DNA of 32,661 bases, taken from contig DXFZ01000091.1 in NCBI GenBank assembly GCA_019114175.1, positions 1 through 32,661 of the forward strand, read 5' to 3'. The notes below the pieces were generated by a model that saw only the letters and a program-made list of their open reading frames with translations, was not told the origin of the DNA and searched no databases. The translations under genes and the position numbers were made by a program. Source of the DNA: Candidatus Corynebacterium gallistercoris. Its GTDB lineage: Bacteria > Actinomycetota > Actinomycetes > Mycobacteriales > Mycobacteriaceae. Positions 7,649 to 16,381 of this stretch are shown here, one piece after another (positions within the stretch are counted from its first letter, which is position 1; every line of letters starts with the position of its first letter).

Positions 7649-8577
7649 AACCGCTCTTTACCCCGCTCCCCGCGCCGCTCCTCAAAGCGGCTGCGCGTCC
7701 CGCCGTAGCGGTCAGCCAGCTTCTGCTGCTTGTTTTCTTGTTGTTTTTCGGGCGACGCCACCCCCGCCCCAGCCGCCTCCGCAATCTCCTGCTTCTCGCG
7801 GCGGCGTTCCCTGACCTCTGCGAAGATGAACCAGCCCAAACCGATCGGCGCCAGAATCCCGAAGGCGATCCACTGAATCCCGTAACTGAGGTTCTGCCCG
7901 CTATCAAGGTGTGGCAGGTCTAGCGCGTTCAGCTGCCCCACCTTCTCCACGCTGGACTGATCGATCTGCACATAGTCCTCGGCCAGCGGCACGCCCGTCG
8001 CCTCGGAGACCAGGTCAGTATTCATGCCCGTGACTTGGGTGTAGCCGTCATACTCCGCCGGGGCGGCGGCGGGCTTGGGTTCGTTCATCCGTATGAACCC
8101 GGTGATGGTCATGTACTCGGTTGGTGGGGTGGGCACATCGGGTGCCAACCCCTCCCCGGCGGGGACCCACCCGCGATTGACGAGGACGTTCATTCCCGAG
8201 TCCAACGCGAAGGGGGTCAAGGATTGATACGCGGGGCTAGAGTTCACCGGCCTGTTACGCAACAGCACCTGATCGTCTGCCAAGAAGTGGCCCTGCAGCT
8301 CGACGCGCATCCACTCCTTTTCCACCCCCGGAGACCTTCCGTCTGACCCGATCACATCCTCGATGGGCACGGGATCTACCTGCAGGGACTGCTCCAACCT
8401 CTGATTGAAATCCTGCTTGTCCTTGTTCTTCCCCAGCTGCCACGGCGCGAGGAATGTGAAGGCGAAGTAGGTGAAGGTGAGCACCAGGATGGCCGTAATG
8501 ACCCAGCCGGGAGTAATGAAGCTGCGCCAGCTGTTGCGGCGGCGCTGGTGGCCTTCAGAGGTGCCTGTTGCTGCCAC
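7645..8577 (-). CDS. SURF1-family membrane protein
   Basis: A 310-residue SURF1 homologue, an assembly factor for haem-copper cytochrome oxidase. The N-terminal membrane helix is at about residues 27-47 (GWVITAILVLTFTYFAFTFL) and ends with the family's APWQLGK. The outer domain contains LLRNRPVNSSPAYQ and LVNRGWVPAG. The second helix at about 238-258 (YGIQWIAFGILAPIGLGWF) carries the family's Y-x-x-Q-W. The start is a GTG (8577-8575) with GAGGAAAGG upstream. The C-terminal tail after residue 262 is charged, poorly conserved and contains a copy of the dispersed motif (7744-7775) reading AGAGVASPEKQQ. The small membrane gene lies 19 bases upstream on the same strand. The position next to ptpA matches Rv2234-Rv2235. 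Confidence 0.92.
   Translation of the reverse strand: MAATGTSEGHQRRRNSWRSFITPGWVITAILVLTFTYFAFTFLAPWQLGKNKDKQDFNQRLEQSLQVDPVPIEDVIGSDGRSPGVEKEWMRVELQGHFLADDQVLLRNRPVNSSPAYQSLTPFALDSGMNVLVNRGWVPAGEGLAPDVPTPPTEYMTITGFIRMNEPKPAAAPAEYDGYTQVTGMNTDLVSEATGVPLAEDYVQIDQSSVEKVGQLNALDLPHLDSGQNLSYGIQWIAFGILAPIGLGWFIFAEVRERRREKQEIAEAAGAGVASPEKQQENKQQKLADRYGGTRSRFEERRGERGKERF
7744..7775 (+). repeat. Dispersed motif, copy 3 (in the SURF1 gene)
   Basis: TTTTTCGGGCGACGCCACCC and then CCGCC, one of the two best copies. Core 7751-7759. It points against the gene, which reads AGVASPEKQQ in the tail. Confidence 0.75.
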
Positions 8578-8596
8578 AGGGGGTGCCCGCCTTTCC

Positions 8597-8899
8597 TCAG
8601 TGGGTGGTTGGTTGTGTCTTTAGCTTAGTCACTGCCCTGGCATTGCCCAGCAGCACGATGCCCGCACACACAATCTGGGCTGGCAGGCCGTCCAGCTGCC
8701 CGGCCACAACTAGTCCGAAAGCCACCACCCCCGGCAGCAAGGCCACCCGGGCTGGCCGGGGACCTGAGGCCATGGCGATCCCCATCACCACCACGCTGCC
8801 ACCTAGTGCCAGGAAGCTCACGGCAGAGGGTGAAGACACAAAAATGCCCACAATCTGGAGGATTGTGAGCATTACGCTTGACGCTATGAAGGTCATCAT
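8597..8899 (-). CDS. Small multi-spanning membrane protein
   Basis: A 100-residue very hydrophobic protein with three or four likely membrane helices (about residues 4-21, 26-45, 50-67 and 73-90). I do not recognise the family. It lies between tRNA-Val and SURF1 on the same strand, so a role near cytochrome oxidase assembly is a guess from position only. The first possible ATG (8899-8897) begins on the final A of the tRNA's encoded CCA; a second ATG follows directly (8896-8894). There is no room for a Shine-Dalgarno sequence outside the tRNA. Translation may therefore use an RNA whose 5' end is made by tRNA 3' processing, or start on the unprocessed transcript. Confidence 0.7.
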   Translation of the reverse strand: MMTFIASSVMLTILQIVGIFVSSPSAVSFLALGGSVVVMGIAMASGPRPARVALLPGVVAFGLVVAGQLDGLPAQIVCAGIVLLGNARAVTKLKTQPTTH

Positions 8900-8974
8900 G
8901 GTGCGCCCTGACGGGTTCGAACCGCCGACCTGCTGGGTGTAAACCAGCTGCTCTTCCAGCTGAGCTAAAGGCGC
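8899..8974 (-). tRNA. tRNA-Val (TAC)
   Basis: The minus strand folds as a normal cloverleaf. The acceptor GCGCCTT pairs with AGGGCGC, the D-arm has AGCTCAGCTGGAAGAGC, and the anticodon stem GCTGG/CCAGC holds the loop TTTACAC with anticodon TAC. The T-arm is GGCGGTTCGAACCCGTC. The discriminator is A (8902) and CCA is encoded (8901-8899), unlike the two other tRNAs here. Confidence 0.96.
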
Positions 8975-9044
8975 GCGCTTGAAGCGATCATTAGACTAGC
9001 ACGGTGCCAGCGAGTGTTTACAAACCCGCAGGCAGCATAATGTT

Positions 9045-9464
9045 TTAGCGCTTGTTTCCCCGTGGAACCAGGCAGGCACCCTGCCAGTCACCCAGGCGCT
9101 CAGACTTGGTCTGCACCATGCCCGCCAGCTGGGCGGACTCCGCAATCACGCCGGGCTCGATGACACCCTCATGGCCAAAGCCGGGGGTGAGCAGCCACAC
9201 GCAGCCGTCGTCGCCCAAAGAACGAGTGGCATCCACCAGACCATCGACCACATCCCCATCCTCGGCACGCCACCACAGCAACACCACATCCACAACTTCA
9301 TCAGTGTCCGCATCCAGCAGCGCCTCACCGGTCACATCCTCCAGCGCCTCGCTGATGGATGAATCACAGTCCTCATCCCAGCCAATTTCCTGGATGATGT
9401 CTTCTTTGGAGATGTTGAGCAGCTCCACCCAATTCTGGTTGTCCTGCTCCGGGCCGTTCGCCAC
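9045..9464 (-). CDS. DUF3052 family protein
   Basis: A 139-residue acidic soluble protein with no membrane segment, resembling Rv2239c and its corynebacterial relatives (DUF3052). Segments I recognise from that family are [21 protein letters not shown] near the N-terminus, [14 protein letters not shown] in the middle, and [17 protein letters not shown]. Its function is unknown. It starts at GTG 9464-9462 (MANGPEQ), with GGAAAGG upstream. It is divergent from aceE across 228 bases, as in mycobacteria where the two genes lie close. The downstream gene on the same strand is tRNA-Val, 70 bases away. Confidence 0.8.
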   Translation of the reverse strand: MANGPEQDNQNWVELLNISKEDIIQEIGWDEDCDSSISEALEDVTGEALLDADTDEVVDVVLLWWRAEDGDVVDGLVDATRSLGDDGCVWLLTPGFGHEGVIEPGVIAESAQLAGMVQTKSERLGDWQGACLVPRGNKR

Positions 9465-9692
9465 AGTAATTACGTACCTTTCCTCGCGTTGATCAGTCAG
9501 TTCCCTCCAAAGTTACTAGGTTTCCCGCTTTTCTGCAGCAACAACAGTGTTGATTGTCACGGTTATGGCGCTCCCCTCCCCCGCCACAGATTGCGTAGGC
9601 TGGAAGGTATTGTGCACGCACCAAAACCATATGTGCTGCGTACACCGCCACCTATTGGTTCGTTTCTATGGTCAAGGAGGCCGGTAGATCCC
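9465..9692. promoter_or_regulatory. aceE / DUF3052 divergent regulatory region
   Basis: These 228 bases hold no believable gene. A frame open from 9489 joins aceE, but its residues before MADNNAENS are not family-like. The region should carry the aceE promoter. TATTGT (9608-9613) and TTGCGT (9591-9596) resemble promoter boxes but their spacing is too short to be a pair. No clear cAMP-GlxR palindrome is visible. AAGGAGG (9674-9680) is the aceE ribosome site, 12 bases before ATG. Confidence 0.4.
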
Positions 9693-12476
9693 ATGGCTGA
9701 CAACAATGCCGAGAACTCAATGTCTGATAGCAACTTCGCCCTAATCCGGGACGGGGTTGCCAGCTACCTGAAGGACACAGATCCGGAAGAAACCCAGGAA
9801 TGGATGGATTCGCTGGACGGCCTGCTGGAGGCCGCCGGCCCTGACCGCGGCCGCTACCTCATGCTCCGCCTGTTGGAGCGCGCCACCGCCAAGCGCGTCC
9901 CCCTGCCCCCGCTAGTGTCCACGGATTACGTCAACACCATCCCCACCAGCCAGGAACCGGAGTTTCCTGGTGATGAGGAGATGGAGAAGCGCTACCGCCG
10001 CTGGATCCGCTGGAACGCAGCCATCATGGTCCACCGTGCCCAGCGCCCCGGCATCGGCGTGGGTGGCCACATCTCCACGTATGCCGGCGCCGCCCCGCTG
10101 TATGAGGTTGGACTGAATCACTTCTTCCGCGGCAAGGACCACCCAGGTGGCGGCGATCAGATCTTCTTCCAGGGGCACGCCTCCCCTGGCATGTACGCTC
10201 GCGCCTTCCTGGAGGGCCGCCTGAGCGAAGAGGACCTGGATGCTTTCCGCCAGGAGGCCTCCAAGCCGAACCACGGCCTGCCCAGCTACCCGCACCCGCA
10301 CGGGATGAAGGAGTTCTGGGAGTTCCCCACCGTCTCTATGGGTCTGGGCCCCATGGACGCGATCTACCAGGCGCGGTTCAATAAGTACCTCCATGACCGG
10401 GGCATCAAGGACACCTCTGAGCAGCACGTCTGGGCATTCCTGGGCGATGGTGAGATGGATGAGCCAGAGTCCCGCGGCCTGATCCAGATGGCCGCGTTGA
10501 ACAACCTGGATAACCTCACCTTCGTCATCAACTGCAACCTGCAGCGCCTCGATGGCCCGGTGCGTGGCAACACGAAGATCATCCAGGAGCTGGAGAGCTT
10601 CTTCCGCGGTGCGGGCTGGAATGTCATCAAGGTCGTGTGGGGCCGCGAGTGGGATGAGCTCTTCGAGCGCGATACCGAAGGCGCGCTCATTCACGCCATG
10701 AACACCACCCCGGATGGCGATTTCCAGACGTTCAAGGCCAACGATGGCGCCTACGTGCGGGAGTACTTCTTCAACAAGGATCCCCGCACCGCCAAGCTGG
10801 TGGAACACATGACCGATGATGAGATCTGGAACCTGCGCCGCGGCGGCCACGATTACCGCAAGGTCTACGCCGCCTTCAAGCGCGCCATGGAGACCAAGGA
10901 TCAGCCCACGGTGATCCTTGCCCACACCATCAAGGGCTACGGTCTGGGCCACAACTTTGAGGGCCGCAACGCTACCCACCAGATGAAGAAGCTAACGCTG
11001 GAGGACCTCAAGCTCTTCCGCGATAAGCAGGGCATTCCGATCTCCGATGAGGAGCTGGAGAAGGATCCTTACCTGCCCCCGTACTACAACCCCGGCAAGG
11101 ACTCCGAGGAGATCCGGTACATGCTTGAGCGCCGCAAGGAGCTGGGCGGTTTCCTCCCGGAGCGCAGGGAGAAGTACCAGCCGGTGCAGGTGCCGGACAT
11201 TTCCAAGCTGAAGACCGCCCTGAAGGGGTCCGGCAAGCAAGAAGTGGCCACCACCATGGCCTTGGTGCGCATTTTCAAGGACCTCATGCGCGATGAGGAC
11301 ATCAAGAAGCGCCTCGTGCCAATCATCCCAGATGAGGCACGCACCTTCGGCATGGACTCCTGGTTCCCCACGCTGAAGATCTACAACCCGCACGGACAGA
11401 ACTACAAGCCGGTGGATCACGATCTCATGCTCTCCTACCGGGAGGCCACCGATGGCCAGATCCTGCATGAGGGCATTTCCGAGGCCGGCTCCACCGCCAG
11501 CTTCATCGCCGCCGGAACGAGCTACGCCACCCATGGCGAGGCCATGATTCCGCTGTACATCTTCTACTCCATGTTCGGTTTCCAGCGTGTGGGTGACTCC
11601 GTGTGGGCGGCGGGCGACCAGATGGCTCGCGGTTTCCTCATCGGCGCCACGGCCGGCCGCACCACCCTGACCGGTGAGGGTCTACAGCACATGGACGGCC
11701 ACTCCCCCGTGCTGGCCGCCACGAACCCTGCCGTGGTGACCTACGACCCGGCGTTCGCCTACGAGCTCGCCTACATCATCCGTGATGGCATTGACCGCAT
11801 GTACGGCCCGGATCGCGGCGAGAACGTGATCTACTACCTCACCGTTTACAACGAGCCTGTGCACCAGCCCCCGGCGCCGGAGGATCTGGACGTGGACGGG
11901 CTGCTGAAGGGTATTTACCTGTACTCACCTGCTGATCAGAAGGTGGGCACGGGCATTGATTCTTCTGGGAGCGACGGCCCCGCGGAGCCAGCAGACCACA
12001 CCGCCTCTATCCTGGCCTCTGGCGTGGGCATGGAAGCGGCCATCAAGGCGAAGGTCATGCTGGTGGACTATGGCGTGAATGCGAACATCTTCTCCGTCAC
12101 CAGCTGGAATGAGCTGGCCCGGGACGGCCAGGCAGCGGAGGTAGAGCAGCTGCGTGACCCGGCTGCGGAACCACGCACGCCATTCATCACCGAGCAGCTG
12201 GATGGCGTGGAGGGCCCCTTCGTGGCGGTGTCTGACTTCACGACCGCCCTGCCGGAACAGGTGCGCCGATGGATCCCCGGCGAGTACGTGGTGCTGGGCG
12301 CGGACGGCTTCGGCTTCTCCGATACCCGCGAGGCCGCCCGCCGCTACTTCAACATCGATGCCGAATCCGTGGTGGTCGGCGTGCTGCTGGGCCTGGCGCG
12401 TGAGGGCAAGATTAACCGCTCGGTGGCCGCAGAGGCTGCCAAGAAGTTCAAGCTGGATGACCCCACTGCAGTCTAG
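9693..12476 (+). CDS. aceE: Pyruvate dehydrogenase E1 component
   Basis: AceE is the thiamine-diphosphate-dependent E1 subunit of the pyruvate dehydrogenase complex. It decarboxylates pyruvate and passes the acetyl group to lipoyl-E2. The 927-residue homodimeric form is near the usual length. The thiamine-diphosphate motif [12 protein letters not shown]...N is at about residues 248-285, and [52 protein letters not shown] and [16 protein letters not shown] are typical. The start ATG 9693 ([21 protein letters not shown]) matches corynebacterial AceE. A stretch at about residues 750-772 ([21 protein letters not shown]) looks like a small insertion relative to the C. glutamicum protein as I remember it. 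The 3' end overlaps the convergent hydrolase gene by 29 bases. Confidence 0.97.
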   Translation: MADNNAENSMSDSNFALIRDGVASYLKDTDPEETQEWMDSLDGLLEAAGPDRGRYLMLRLLERATAKRVPLPPLVSTDYVNTIPTSQEPEFPGDEEMEKRYRRWIRWNAAIMVHRAQRPGIGVGGHISTYAGAAPLYEVGLNHFFRGKDHPGGGDQIFFQGHASPGMYARAFLEGRLSEEDLDAFRQEASKPNHGLPSYPHPHGMKEFWEFPTVSMGLGPMDAIYQARFNKYLHDRGIKDTSEQHVWAFLGDGEMDEPESRGLIQMAALNNLDNLTFVINCNLQRLDGPVRGNTKIIQELESFFRGAGWNVIKVVWGREWDELFERDTEGALIHAMNTTPDGDFQTFKANDGAYVREYFFNKDPRTAKLVEHMTDDEIWNLRRGGHDYRKVYAAFKRAMETKDQPTVILAHTIKGYGLGHNFEGRNATHQMKKLTLEDLKLFRDKQGIPISDEELEKDPYLPPYYNPGKDSEEIRYMLERRKELGGFLPERREKYQPVQVPDISKLKTALKGSGKQEVATTMALVRIFKDLMRDEDIKKRLVPIIPDEARTFGMDSWFPTLKIYNPHGQNYKPVDHDLMLSYREATDGQILHEGISEAGSTASFIAAGTSYATHGEAMIPLYIFYSMFGFQRVGDSVWAAGDQMARGFLIGATAGRTTLTGEGLQHMDGHSPVLAATNPAVVTYDPAFAYELAYIIRDGIDRMYGPDRGENVIYYLTVYNEPVHQPPAPEDLDVDGLLKGIYLYSPADQKVGTGIDSSGSDGPAEPADHTASILASGVGMEAAIKAKVMLVDYGVNANIFSVTSWNELARDGQAAEVEQLRDPAAEPRTPFITEQLDGVEGPFVAVSDFTTALPEQVRRWIPGEYVVLGADGFGFSDTREAARRYFNIDAESVVVGVLLGLAREGKINRSVAAEAAKKFKLDDPTAV

Positions 12477-13521
12477 CTAGCAGCCCCGCTAGCTTGGCGT
12501 TCACCGCCTCCGGGCACTCCACGGGCAGCATGTGCCCGGAGTCCGGGAACTCCACGAGCTCCACCCCGCCGGGCCAGGCCTCCGCGATCTTGCGGGTCTG
12601 CTCCGCCGGGGTCACATCATCCCGCTTCCCCACCATCACCACACCGGGGATGCCTTTCAGATAAGGCGCAGCATCGGTTTCATCGTGCTCCACCAGGTCA
12701 TCCACGAAGGCTAGAAGCGTGGACATGGGCGTGCGCCCGATCTCCTCGGCGTGGAAATCCACCACGTCAAAGTCTGCGGACACTCCCTCCTCCAGCTGGC
12801 CGTGGTACACAAAGCCCGCCAGCACGGGCTTGAGCAGCACGTCCGCGCGGTCCTTCACCCATTCCATCCCCCTCGGTGCCTTGCCCCACGCTGCGCGTAA
12901 GCCCCGCGCCGGCAGGGAGCCCAGAACGCGGGTGATGCCCGCGGAGGCGAAGGTATCGATGGCACCGTTGATGAGGGCCACCGCCCCCACACGCCGGAGC
13001 ATGGCTTCCGGCATGAGCCGCAGGGCACCCAGGACCGTCATCACGCCCATGGAGTGGCCCACCAGCATCACCGGCCCGCTGGTCCCGGCATCCACGCCCG
13101 GCACCACCTGGCGCAGCACGTCCACCAGGTCACGGGAGGTATCCTCCACGTTGAGTTTTTCCAGGTTGCGCTTCTCCAGCGGCCGGGTGGAGCGGCCGTG
13201 ACCGCGAAGATCCGGCACCACAACCCGCACCCCGGGGCTCTGCATGAGCCGATCGACTTGGAAGAACCAGGATTCCCCGGACAGGTTGAAACCGTGGACC
13301 AGCACCACCGTCACCACAGTGGGATTAGGTGTGGAGGGGGCGGCGGTGGTGGCGTCGCTGGAAAAAATACGCACAAACAACCGTGAGCCATCACTCACGG
13401 TGACGAAATCCGACCACCCGGCGGCCGGAAGGCCCGGGACCTCGCGGCCACTGCCCGTGATCCTGCCCACCACCCGGCGGGCCATAAAACCCATTGCGCT
13501 GCCGAAACGCGAAGCACGCAC
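12448..13521 (-). CDS. Alpha/beta hydrolase
   Basis: A 357-residue serine hydrolase of the alpha/beta fold. The oxyanion strand is [17 protein letters not shown], followed by [15 protein letters not shown]. The nucleophile elbow is VGHSMGV, the acid probably lies in [10 protein letters not shown], and the histidine lies in [14 protein letters not shown]. The substrate is unknown; the next genes are an acyl carrier protein and a beta-lactamase-fold hydrolase, which suggests lipid or ester chemistry. It starts at GTG 13521-13519. The N-terminal 55 residues include an arginine-rich segment and the loop [16 protein letters not shown], which coincides with a copy of the dispersed motif (13340-13366). 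The stop lies inside aceE, and the small inverted repeat AGCTAGC...GCTAGCT (12475-12494) may separate the two. Confidence 0.88.
   Translation of the reverse strand: MRASRFGSAMGFMARRVVGRITGSGREVPGLPAAGWSDFVTVSDGSRLFVRIFSSDATTAAPSTPNPTVVTVVLVHGFNLSGESWFFQVDRLMQSPGVRVVVPDLRGHGRSTRPLEKRNLEKLNVEDTSRDLVDVLRQVVPGVDAGTSGPVMLVGHSMGVMTVLGALRLMPEAMLRRVGAVALINGAIDTFASAGITRVLGSLPARGLRAAWGKAPRGMEWVKDRADVLLKPVLAGFVYHGQLEEGVSADFDVVDFHAEEIGRTPMSTLLAFVDDLVEHDETDAAPYLKGIPGVVMVGKRDDVTPAEQTRKIAEAWPGGVELVEFPDSGHMLPVECPEAVNAKLAGLLARLQWGHPA
13340..13366 (-). repeat. Dispersed motif, copy 4 (in the alpha/beta hydrolase gene)
   Basis: On the minus strand TTTTTTCCAGCGACGCCACC and then ACCGCC. Core 13351-13359. It points with the gene, which reads [10 protein letters not shown] in an N-terminal loop. 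Confidence 0.65.
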
Positions 13522-13605
13522 CGAACGCCACGCCCTTTCTCACCGAAGAAGGATTGTTACACTTTTAAGACATAAGGATAACCCCGCCCAACACGAAGGA
13601 CGATC

Positions 13606-13956
13606 ATGGCAGCCGATGACACCGTGAACAGTGACATGAAATCCAAGCTGGCTGCGGCCCTCGCCGGCAACACTGGCGACGCCGCCACCGGCGCCGAGGA
13701 CAAAGGGATCCGCCCGGCCAGCGAGGACGTGCACGGCAATGTGTTGGCCGAGATCGAGTCCGCGACGGGGCTTGACCAGGAAGAACTCGCCGCGGATAAG
13801 GCGCTGGGCGATGACCTCGGCGTGGATTCGCTCTCGCTCGTGGACCTGTCCGTGCGGCTGGAGGAGCGCTTCGGCGTGCAGCTTGACCAGGAGGTTCTCC
13901 CGCCGGAAGCCACGGTGCGCGAGATCGTTACGATGGTGGAGGCGAAGCTGTCATGA
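13606..13956 (+). CDS. acpM: Acyl carrier protein
   Basis: A 116-residue acyl carrier protein. The phosphopantetheine-attachment motif is GVDSLSLVDL with S75, followed by the helix RLEERFGVQLDQE. The 36-residue N-terminal extension (Ala/Gly/Thr/Asp-rich) is unlike E. coli ACP. It resembles the habit of mycobacterial AcpM of carrying an extension, although there it is C-terminal. It starts at ATG 13606, with GAAGGA upstream. The stop overlaps the next gene's start (ATGA). Its position soon after aceE follows the aceE-fabD-acpM order of M. tuberculosis, but without FAS-II genes, as expected in corynebacteria that use FAS-I. It may serve lipoylation or other acyl transfer. This is inference. Confidence 0.88.
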   Translation: MAADDTVNSDMKSKLAAALAGNTGDAATGAEDKGIRPASEDVHGNVLAEIESATGLDQEELAADKALGDDLGVDSLSLVDLSVRLEERFGVQLDQEVLPPEATVREIVTMVEAKLS

Positions 13957-14900
13957 GCATCGGCGACGTGCTTGTCGAGTTGGATGCCTGGCCAGTGGAC
14001 CGCGCCGCTGGCGCGTTTATTGGGGGCGACGGCCGCACGACGCACGGAGACCCCAGTGGTGTGTTCCGGTTAGCCAGCGTCTCCAAGCTCCTCACTTCCT
14101 ATGCTGTGGCAATGGCTGTGGAAGAGGGCGCGTTTGGGTTTGACGACACGGTGAAGCTTGAGAACTACGAGGGCGACACCCCGCCGACGGTACGCCAGCT
14201 CCTCGCCCACGCAGGGGGCGTGGCATTCGGGGAATGGGCACAGCAGAAGGCACCAGAGACCCGGCGGATCTACTCCTCCGCAGGCTATGAAATGCTGGCG
14301 GCCTTCCTGGAGGCTAAGACGGGCATCGGGTTCGCGGACTACTGCCAAGAGGGGCTGAATGAGCCACTGGGCATGAACGTAGACTTCTCCGGCTCCGCAG
14401 GTCACGGGTTCAGTGGCAGTGTTGACGACCTGGCGGCGTTTGCCGCCGAGGTGCTGGAGCCGAAGCTGCTGGCGCCGGAGACTGTCGCGGAGATGGTGAG
14501 CGTGCAGTACGGCGAGTTGGGTGGGGTGGTGCCGGGCTACGGCATGTTCAAGCCCTGCCCGTGGGGGCTGGGCTTTGAGATCCACGGTTCCAAGGGGGCG
14601 GAGTCCACGGCAGATGCCGGCAAACACTGGTTGGCTCCATCCATGCCTGCCGAGGTGGCCGGGCACTTTGGCCAATCCGGGACCTTCCTGTGGGTGGCCC
14701 CGGAACACAAGCTGGCGGCGGTAGTGCTGACGGACCGGGACTTTGGCGACTGGGCGAAGCCCCTGTGGGCACCGTTCAACGAGCGGCTGTGGGAAGCCGC
14801 TGGCTATCCCGAGGAACCTACTAACCGGTCAGCACGATCAGCGTGGCCACAGCGTGGGCCTCGGCGGACAGGCTATGCACCTTGTTCGCCGCCACGCTGA
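13953..14900 (+). CDS. Beta-lactamase-fold serine hydrolase
   Basis: A 315-residue member of the beta-lactamase/penicillin-binding-like hydrolase family (class C fold, EstB-like). The catalytic tetrad S-V-S-K (S43, K46) is in FRLASVSKLLTSYA. The second motif is Y-S-S (IYSSAGYEML). GHFGQSGTFLW resembles the third H/K-x-G element. There is no signal peptide, so it is probably cytoplasmic. ATG 13953 overlaps the acyl carrier protein stop by four bases, which indicates coupled translation and suggests an acyl-thioester or ester substrate. The C-terminus looks run-on: after YPEEPTNR the last 23 or so residues are Arg/Pro/Ser-rich and antisense to the cupin gene. A TAA lies in another frame at 14818-14825, so the natural stop may have been lost by an indel. 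Confidence 0.85.
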   Translation: MSIGDVLVELDAWPVDRAAGAFIGGDGRTTHGDPSGVFRLASVSKLLTSYAVAMAVEEGAFGFDDTVKLENYEGDTPPTVRQLLAHAGGVAFGEWAQQKAPETRRIYSSAGYEMLAAFLEAKTGIGFADYCQEGLNEPLGMNVDFSGSAGHGFSGSVDDLAAFAAEVLEPKLLAPETVAEMVSVQYGELGGVVPGYGMFKPCPWGLGFEIHGSKGAESTADAGKHWLAPSMPAEVAGHFGQSGTFLWVAPEHKLAAVVLTDRDFGDWAKPLWAPFNERLWEAAGYPEEPTNRSARSAWPQRGPRRTGYAPCSPPR

Positions 14901-15195
14901 GCATCGTGCCCGGGGTCAGGGTGAAGGAATCCTCCCCCACCTTCACCTCGATCTCGCCGGCCTGCCCGGCGATGAGGATGGGCATGGAGGCCGAATGGTC
15001 AGCCATGACATCGCCCGCCCGGAATGAGAGCCGGAGGACGCGGGCGCCATCAACCACGCCGGCCATCTTGACCTCCGGAATGCGACGGTCCGTGTGATGC
15101 TCCGGATGCGGGGTGGGCTGCTCCCCGGGGGCCGAATGCTGATCCAGAAGGCCGGTAAGAAACGCCCAACCTTCGCCTGTGGTCATGTCTGTCAT
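14821..15195 (-). CDS. Cupin-domain protein
   Basis: A 124-residue single-domain cupin. The barrel contains VLRLSFRAGDVMADHSASMPILIAGQAGEIEVKVG, then FTLTPGTMLSVAANKVHSLSAEA, which together correspond to the two cupin motifs with the histidines in DHSA and KVHSL. It starts at ATG 15195, with TTGGAG upstream. Substrate and metal are unknown. Such small cupins often sense or bind a ligand, or act in stress responses, but nothing here decides it. It overlaps the end of the beta-lactamase-fold gene by 80 bases in convergent orientation. The cutinase-like gene upstream ends in its own terminator, so this is probably a single-gene unit. Confidence 0.8.
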   Translation of the reverse strand: MTDMTTGEGWAFLTGLLDQHSAPGEQPTPHPEHHTDRRIPEVKMAGVVDGARVLRLSFRAGDVMADHSASMPILIAGQAGEIEVKVGEDSFTLTPGTMLSVAANKVHSLSAEAHAVATLIVLTG

Positions 15196-15259
15196 GGCAA
15201 CTCCAATCTGTCACCACCCAGTCAACCACTTCTCACCCTGGTGCCGCAGAAAGTGAAAC

Positions 15260-15305
15260 GACCGGCCCGGGAAGCGGGGGTGCCGCTGTGCCGGGACCGG
15301 CCGTC
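15260..15305 (-). terminator. Probable terminator of the cutinase-like gene
   Basis: The two arms are GACCGGCCCGG (15260-15270) and CCGGCCGTC (15297-15305). They pair through nine base pairs with two single-base bulges around a GC-rich loop. Read on the minus strand the hairpin is followed by TTTCACTTTCT. It lies 15 bases beyond the stop codon of the cutinase-like gene. Confidence 0.55.
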
Positions 15306-15319
15306 GCAATAAAAACAAA

Positions 15320-16174
15320 CTAGCTGGTGATGAGGTTCACCGCGTGGCCAACCTGGTGGCCATAGCCGCCGACGTGCAGCATGTGGGAGTTAATCATGGC
15401 CGGGGTGCTGGCGGCGATGGCGAAGAAGTCCCCGGCATCGAACTGCATGGTGCCGCCGATCAGGGACATAGTGACAGCGCGGCCAGCCACGGAAGTGGAA
15501 GCTGGGACAGCGGCGGAGTCACAGATCATGTCACCGCGAACGCAGAGGTCCGTGACCTTGCCCGCGATGGAGCCATAGGAAGGCATCGCGCCGAGCACGC
15601 CGGTGCCACGAGTCTCCACCGGGGCGGAGCCGGGTCCCTGAGAAGCGGGACCATTGTAGGGGCTGGCCAGGAGGATGACCTGCTTCAGGCGATCAGCGGG
15701 AATCGGGCCGCGGCCCTCGCCGATAGCAACGGCGATCTGGGCTGCAATGTCCGCACCCTGGGAGTAGCCCACGAGAGCGATCCGGGAATTCGGGCACTCG
15801 TTTGCGAGGTTGCTGAGCGCACGCTCCACCTCAACGCGTCCCTTGCGGGTGGACTCCTGGTAGGTGGAAGCCAGGAAAGGCGTTGCGTTGTAGTGAATGG
15901 TGCGGGTGGCCTGACCACGGGCGCGCACGCCGCGGACCACGTCAGCGGAGTAGCCGATCATGGGCAGGGCCTCGGGGATGCCAGCCAGGGACTGCGCGCC
16001 ACCCGGGACAGCGGCGGTGACGGTGGAGGTGCAGCCACCGAAGCGTTCCACGGAGCCGGCGATGCCGGGCTGCGCGGAGGCCGCGGGGGTGGGGACGGCG
16101 GCGAATGCGGCGACAGTGGTGAGGGCGGCTGCGGCTGCAGTGAAGACGCGCCTGGAGACAGAACGGGTGGTCAC
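15320..16174 (-). CDS. Exported cutinase-family esterase
   Basis: A 284-residue secreted serine esterase of the cutinase family, like the cutinase-like proteins of mycobacteria and corynebacteria. The signal peptide runs from RSVSRRVFTAAAAA to about PAASA (residue 34). The catalytic serine is S138 in ALVGYSQGAD. The aspartate is D215 in DLCVRGDMICD, flanked by a cysteine pair, and the histidine is H267 or H273 in HVGGYGHQ. C48 and C127 probably form the other disulphide. The role would be hydrolysis of host or envelope lipids such as triglycerides, phospholipids or mycolate esters; the substrate is not predictable. It starts at GTG 16174-16172, with GAGAGG 12 bases upstream. The first residues MTTRSVSRR are a normal positively charged n-region. 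Confidence 0.9.
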   Translation of the reverse strand: MTTRSVSRRVFTAAAAALTTVAAFAAVPTPAASAQPGIAGSVERFGGCTSTVTAAVPGGAQSLAGIPEALPMIGYSADVVRGVRARGQATRTIHYNATPFLASTYQESTRKGRVEVERALSNLANECPNSRIALVGYSQGADIAAQIAVAIGEGRGPIPADRLKQVILLASPYNGPASQGPGSAPVETRGTGVLGAMPSYGSIAGKVTDLCVRGDMICDSAAVPASTSVAGRAVTMSLIGGTMQFDAGDFFAIAASTPAMINSHMLHVGGYGHQVGHAVNLITS

Positions 16175-16307
16175 TTGCGGTAATACCTCTCGAACGAATG
16201 TTGTGCTTGTTCAGCTTTGGGCTTTGTGCAGAACTCGTGGGCCTATGAAACGGTCAAGGTTTCGGTCGTGAAACGGGCAGGGGGCAGTCAATATGGTGTG
16301 GGTTTTG

Positions 16308-16381
16308 TGGGGCCAGCGGGGCTCGAACCCGCGACCAGCGGATTATGAGTCCGCGGCTCTAACCGACTGAGCTATAGCCCC
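16308..16381 (-). tRNA. tRNA with CAT anticodon (Ile2 or elongator Met)
   Basis: The minus strand folds as a cloverleaf. The acceptor GGGGCTA pairs with TGGCCCC, the D-arm holds AGCTCAGTCGGTTAGAGC, and the anticodon stem GCGGA/TCCGC holds loop CTCATAA. The T-arm is CGCGGGTTCGAGCCCCG, with discriminator A and no encoded CCA. Loop and stem could be elongator tRNA-Met or the lysidine-modified tRNA-Ile2 that reads AUA. I lean to Ile2 because the anticodon stem and acceptor differ from the elongator tRNA-Met of M. tuberculosis as I remember it. Confidence 0.93.

Noticed and set aside
15344..16183. 279-codon plus-strand frame opposite the cutinase-like gene
   Set aside because: Gly/His/Ala-rich shadow with no recognisable motif; the minus strand has a signal peptide and a catalytic triad.
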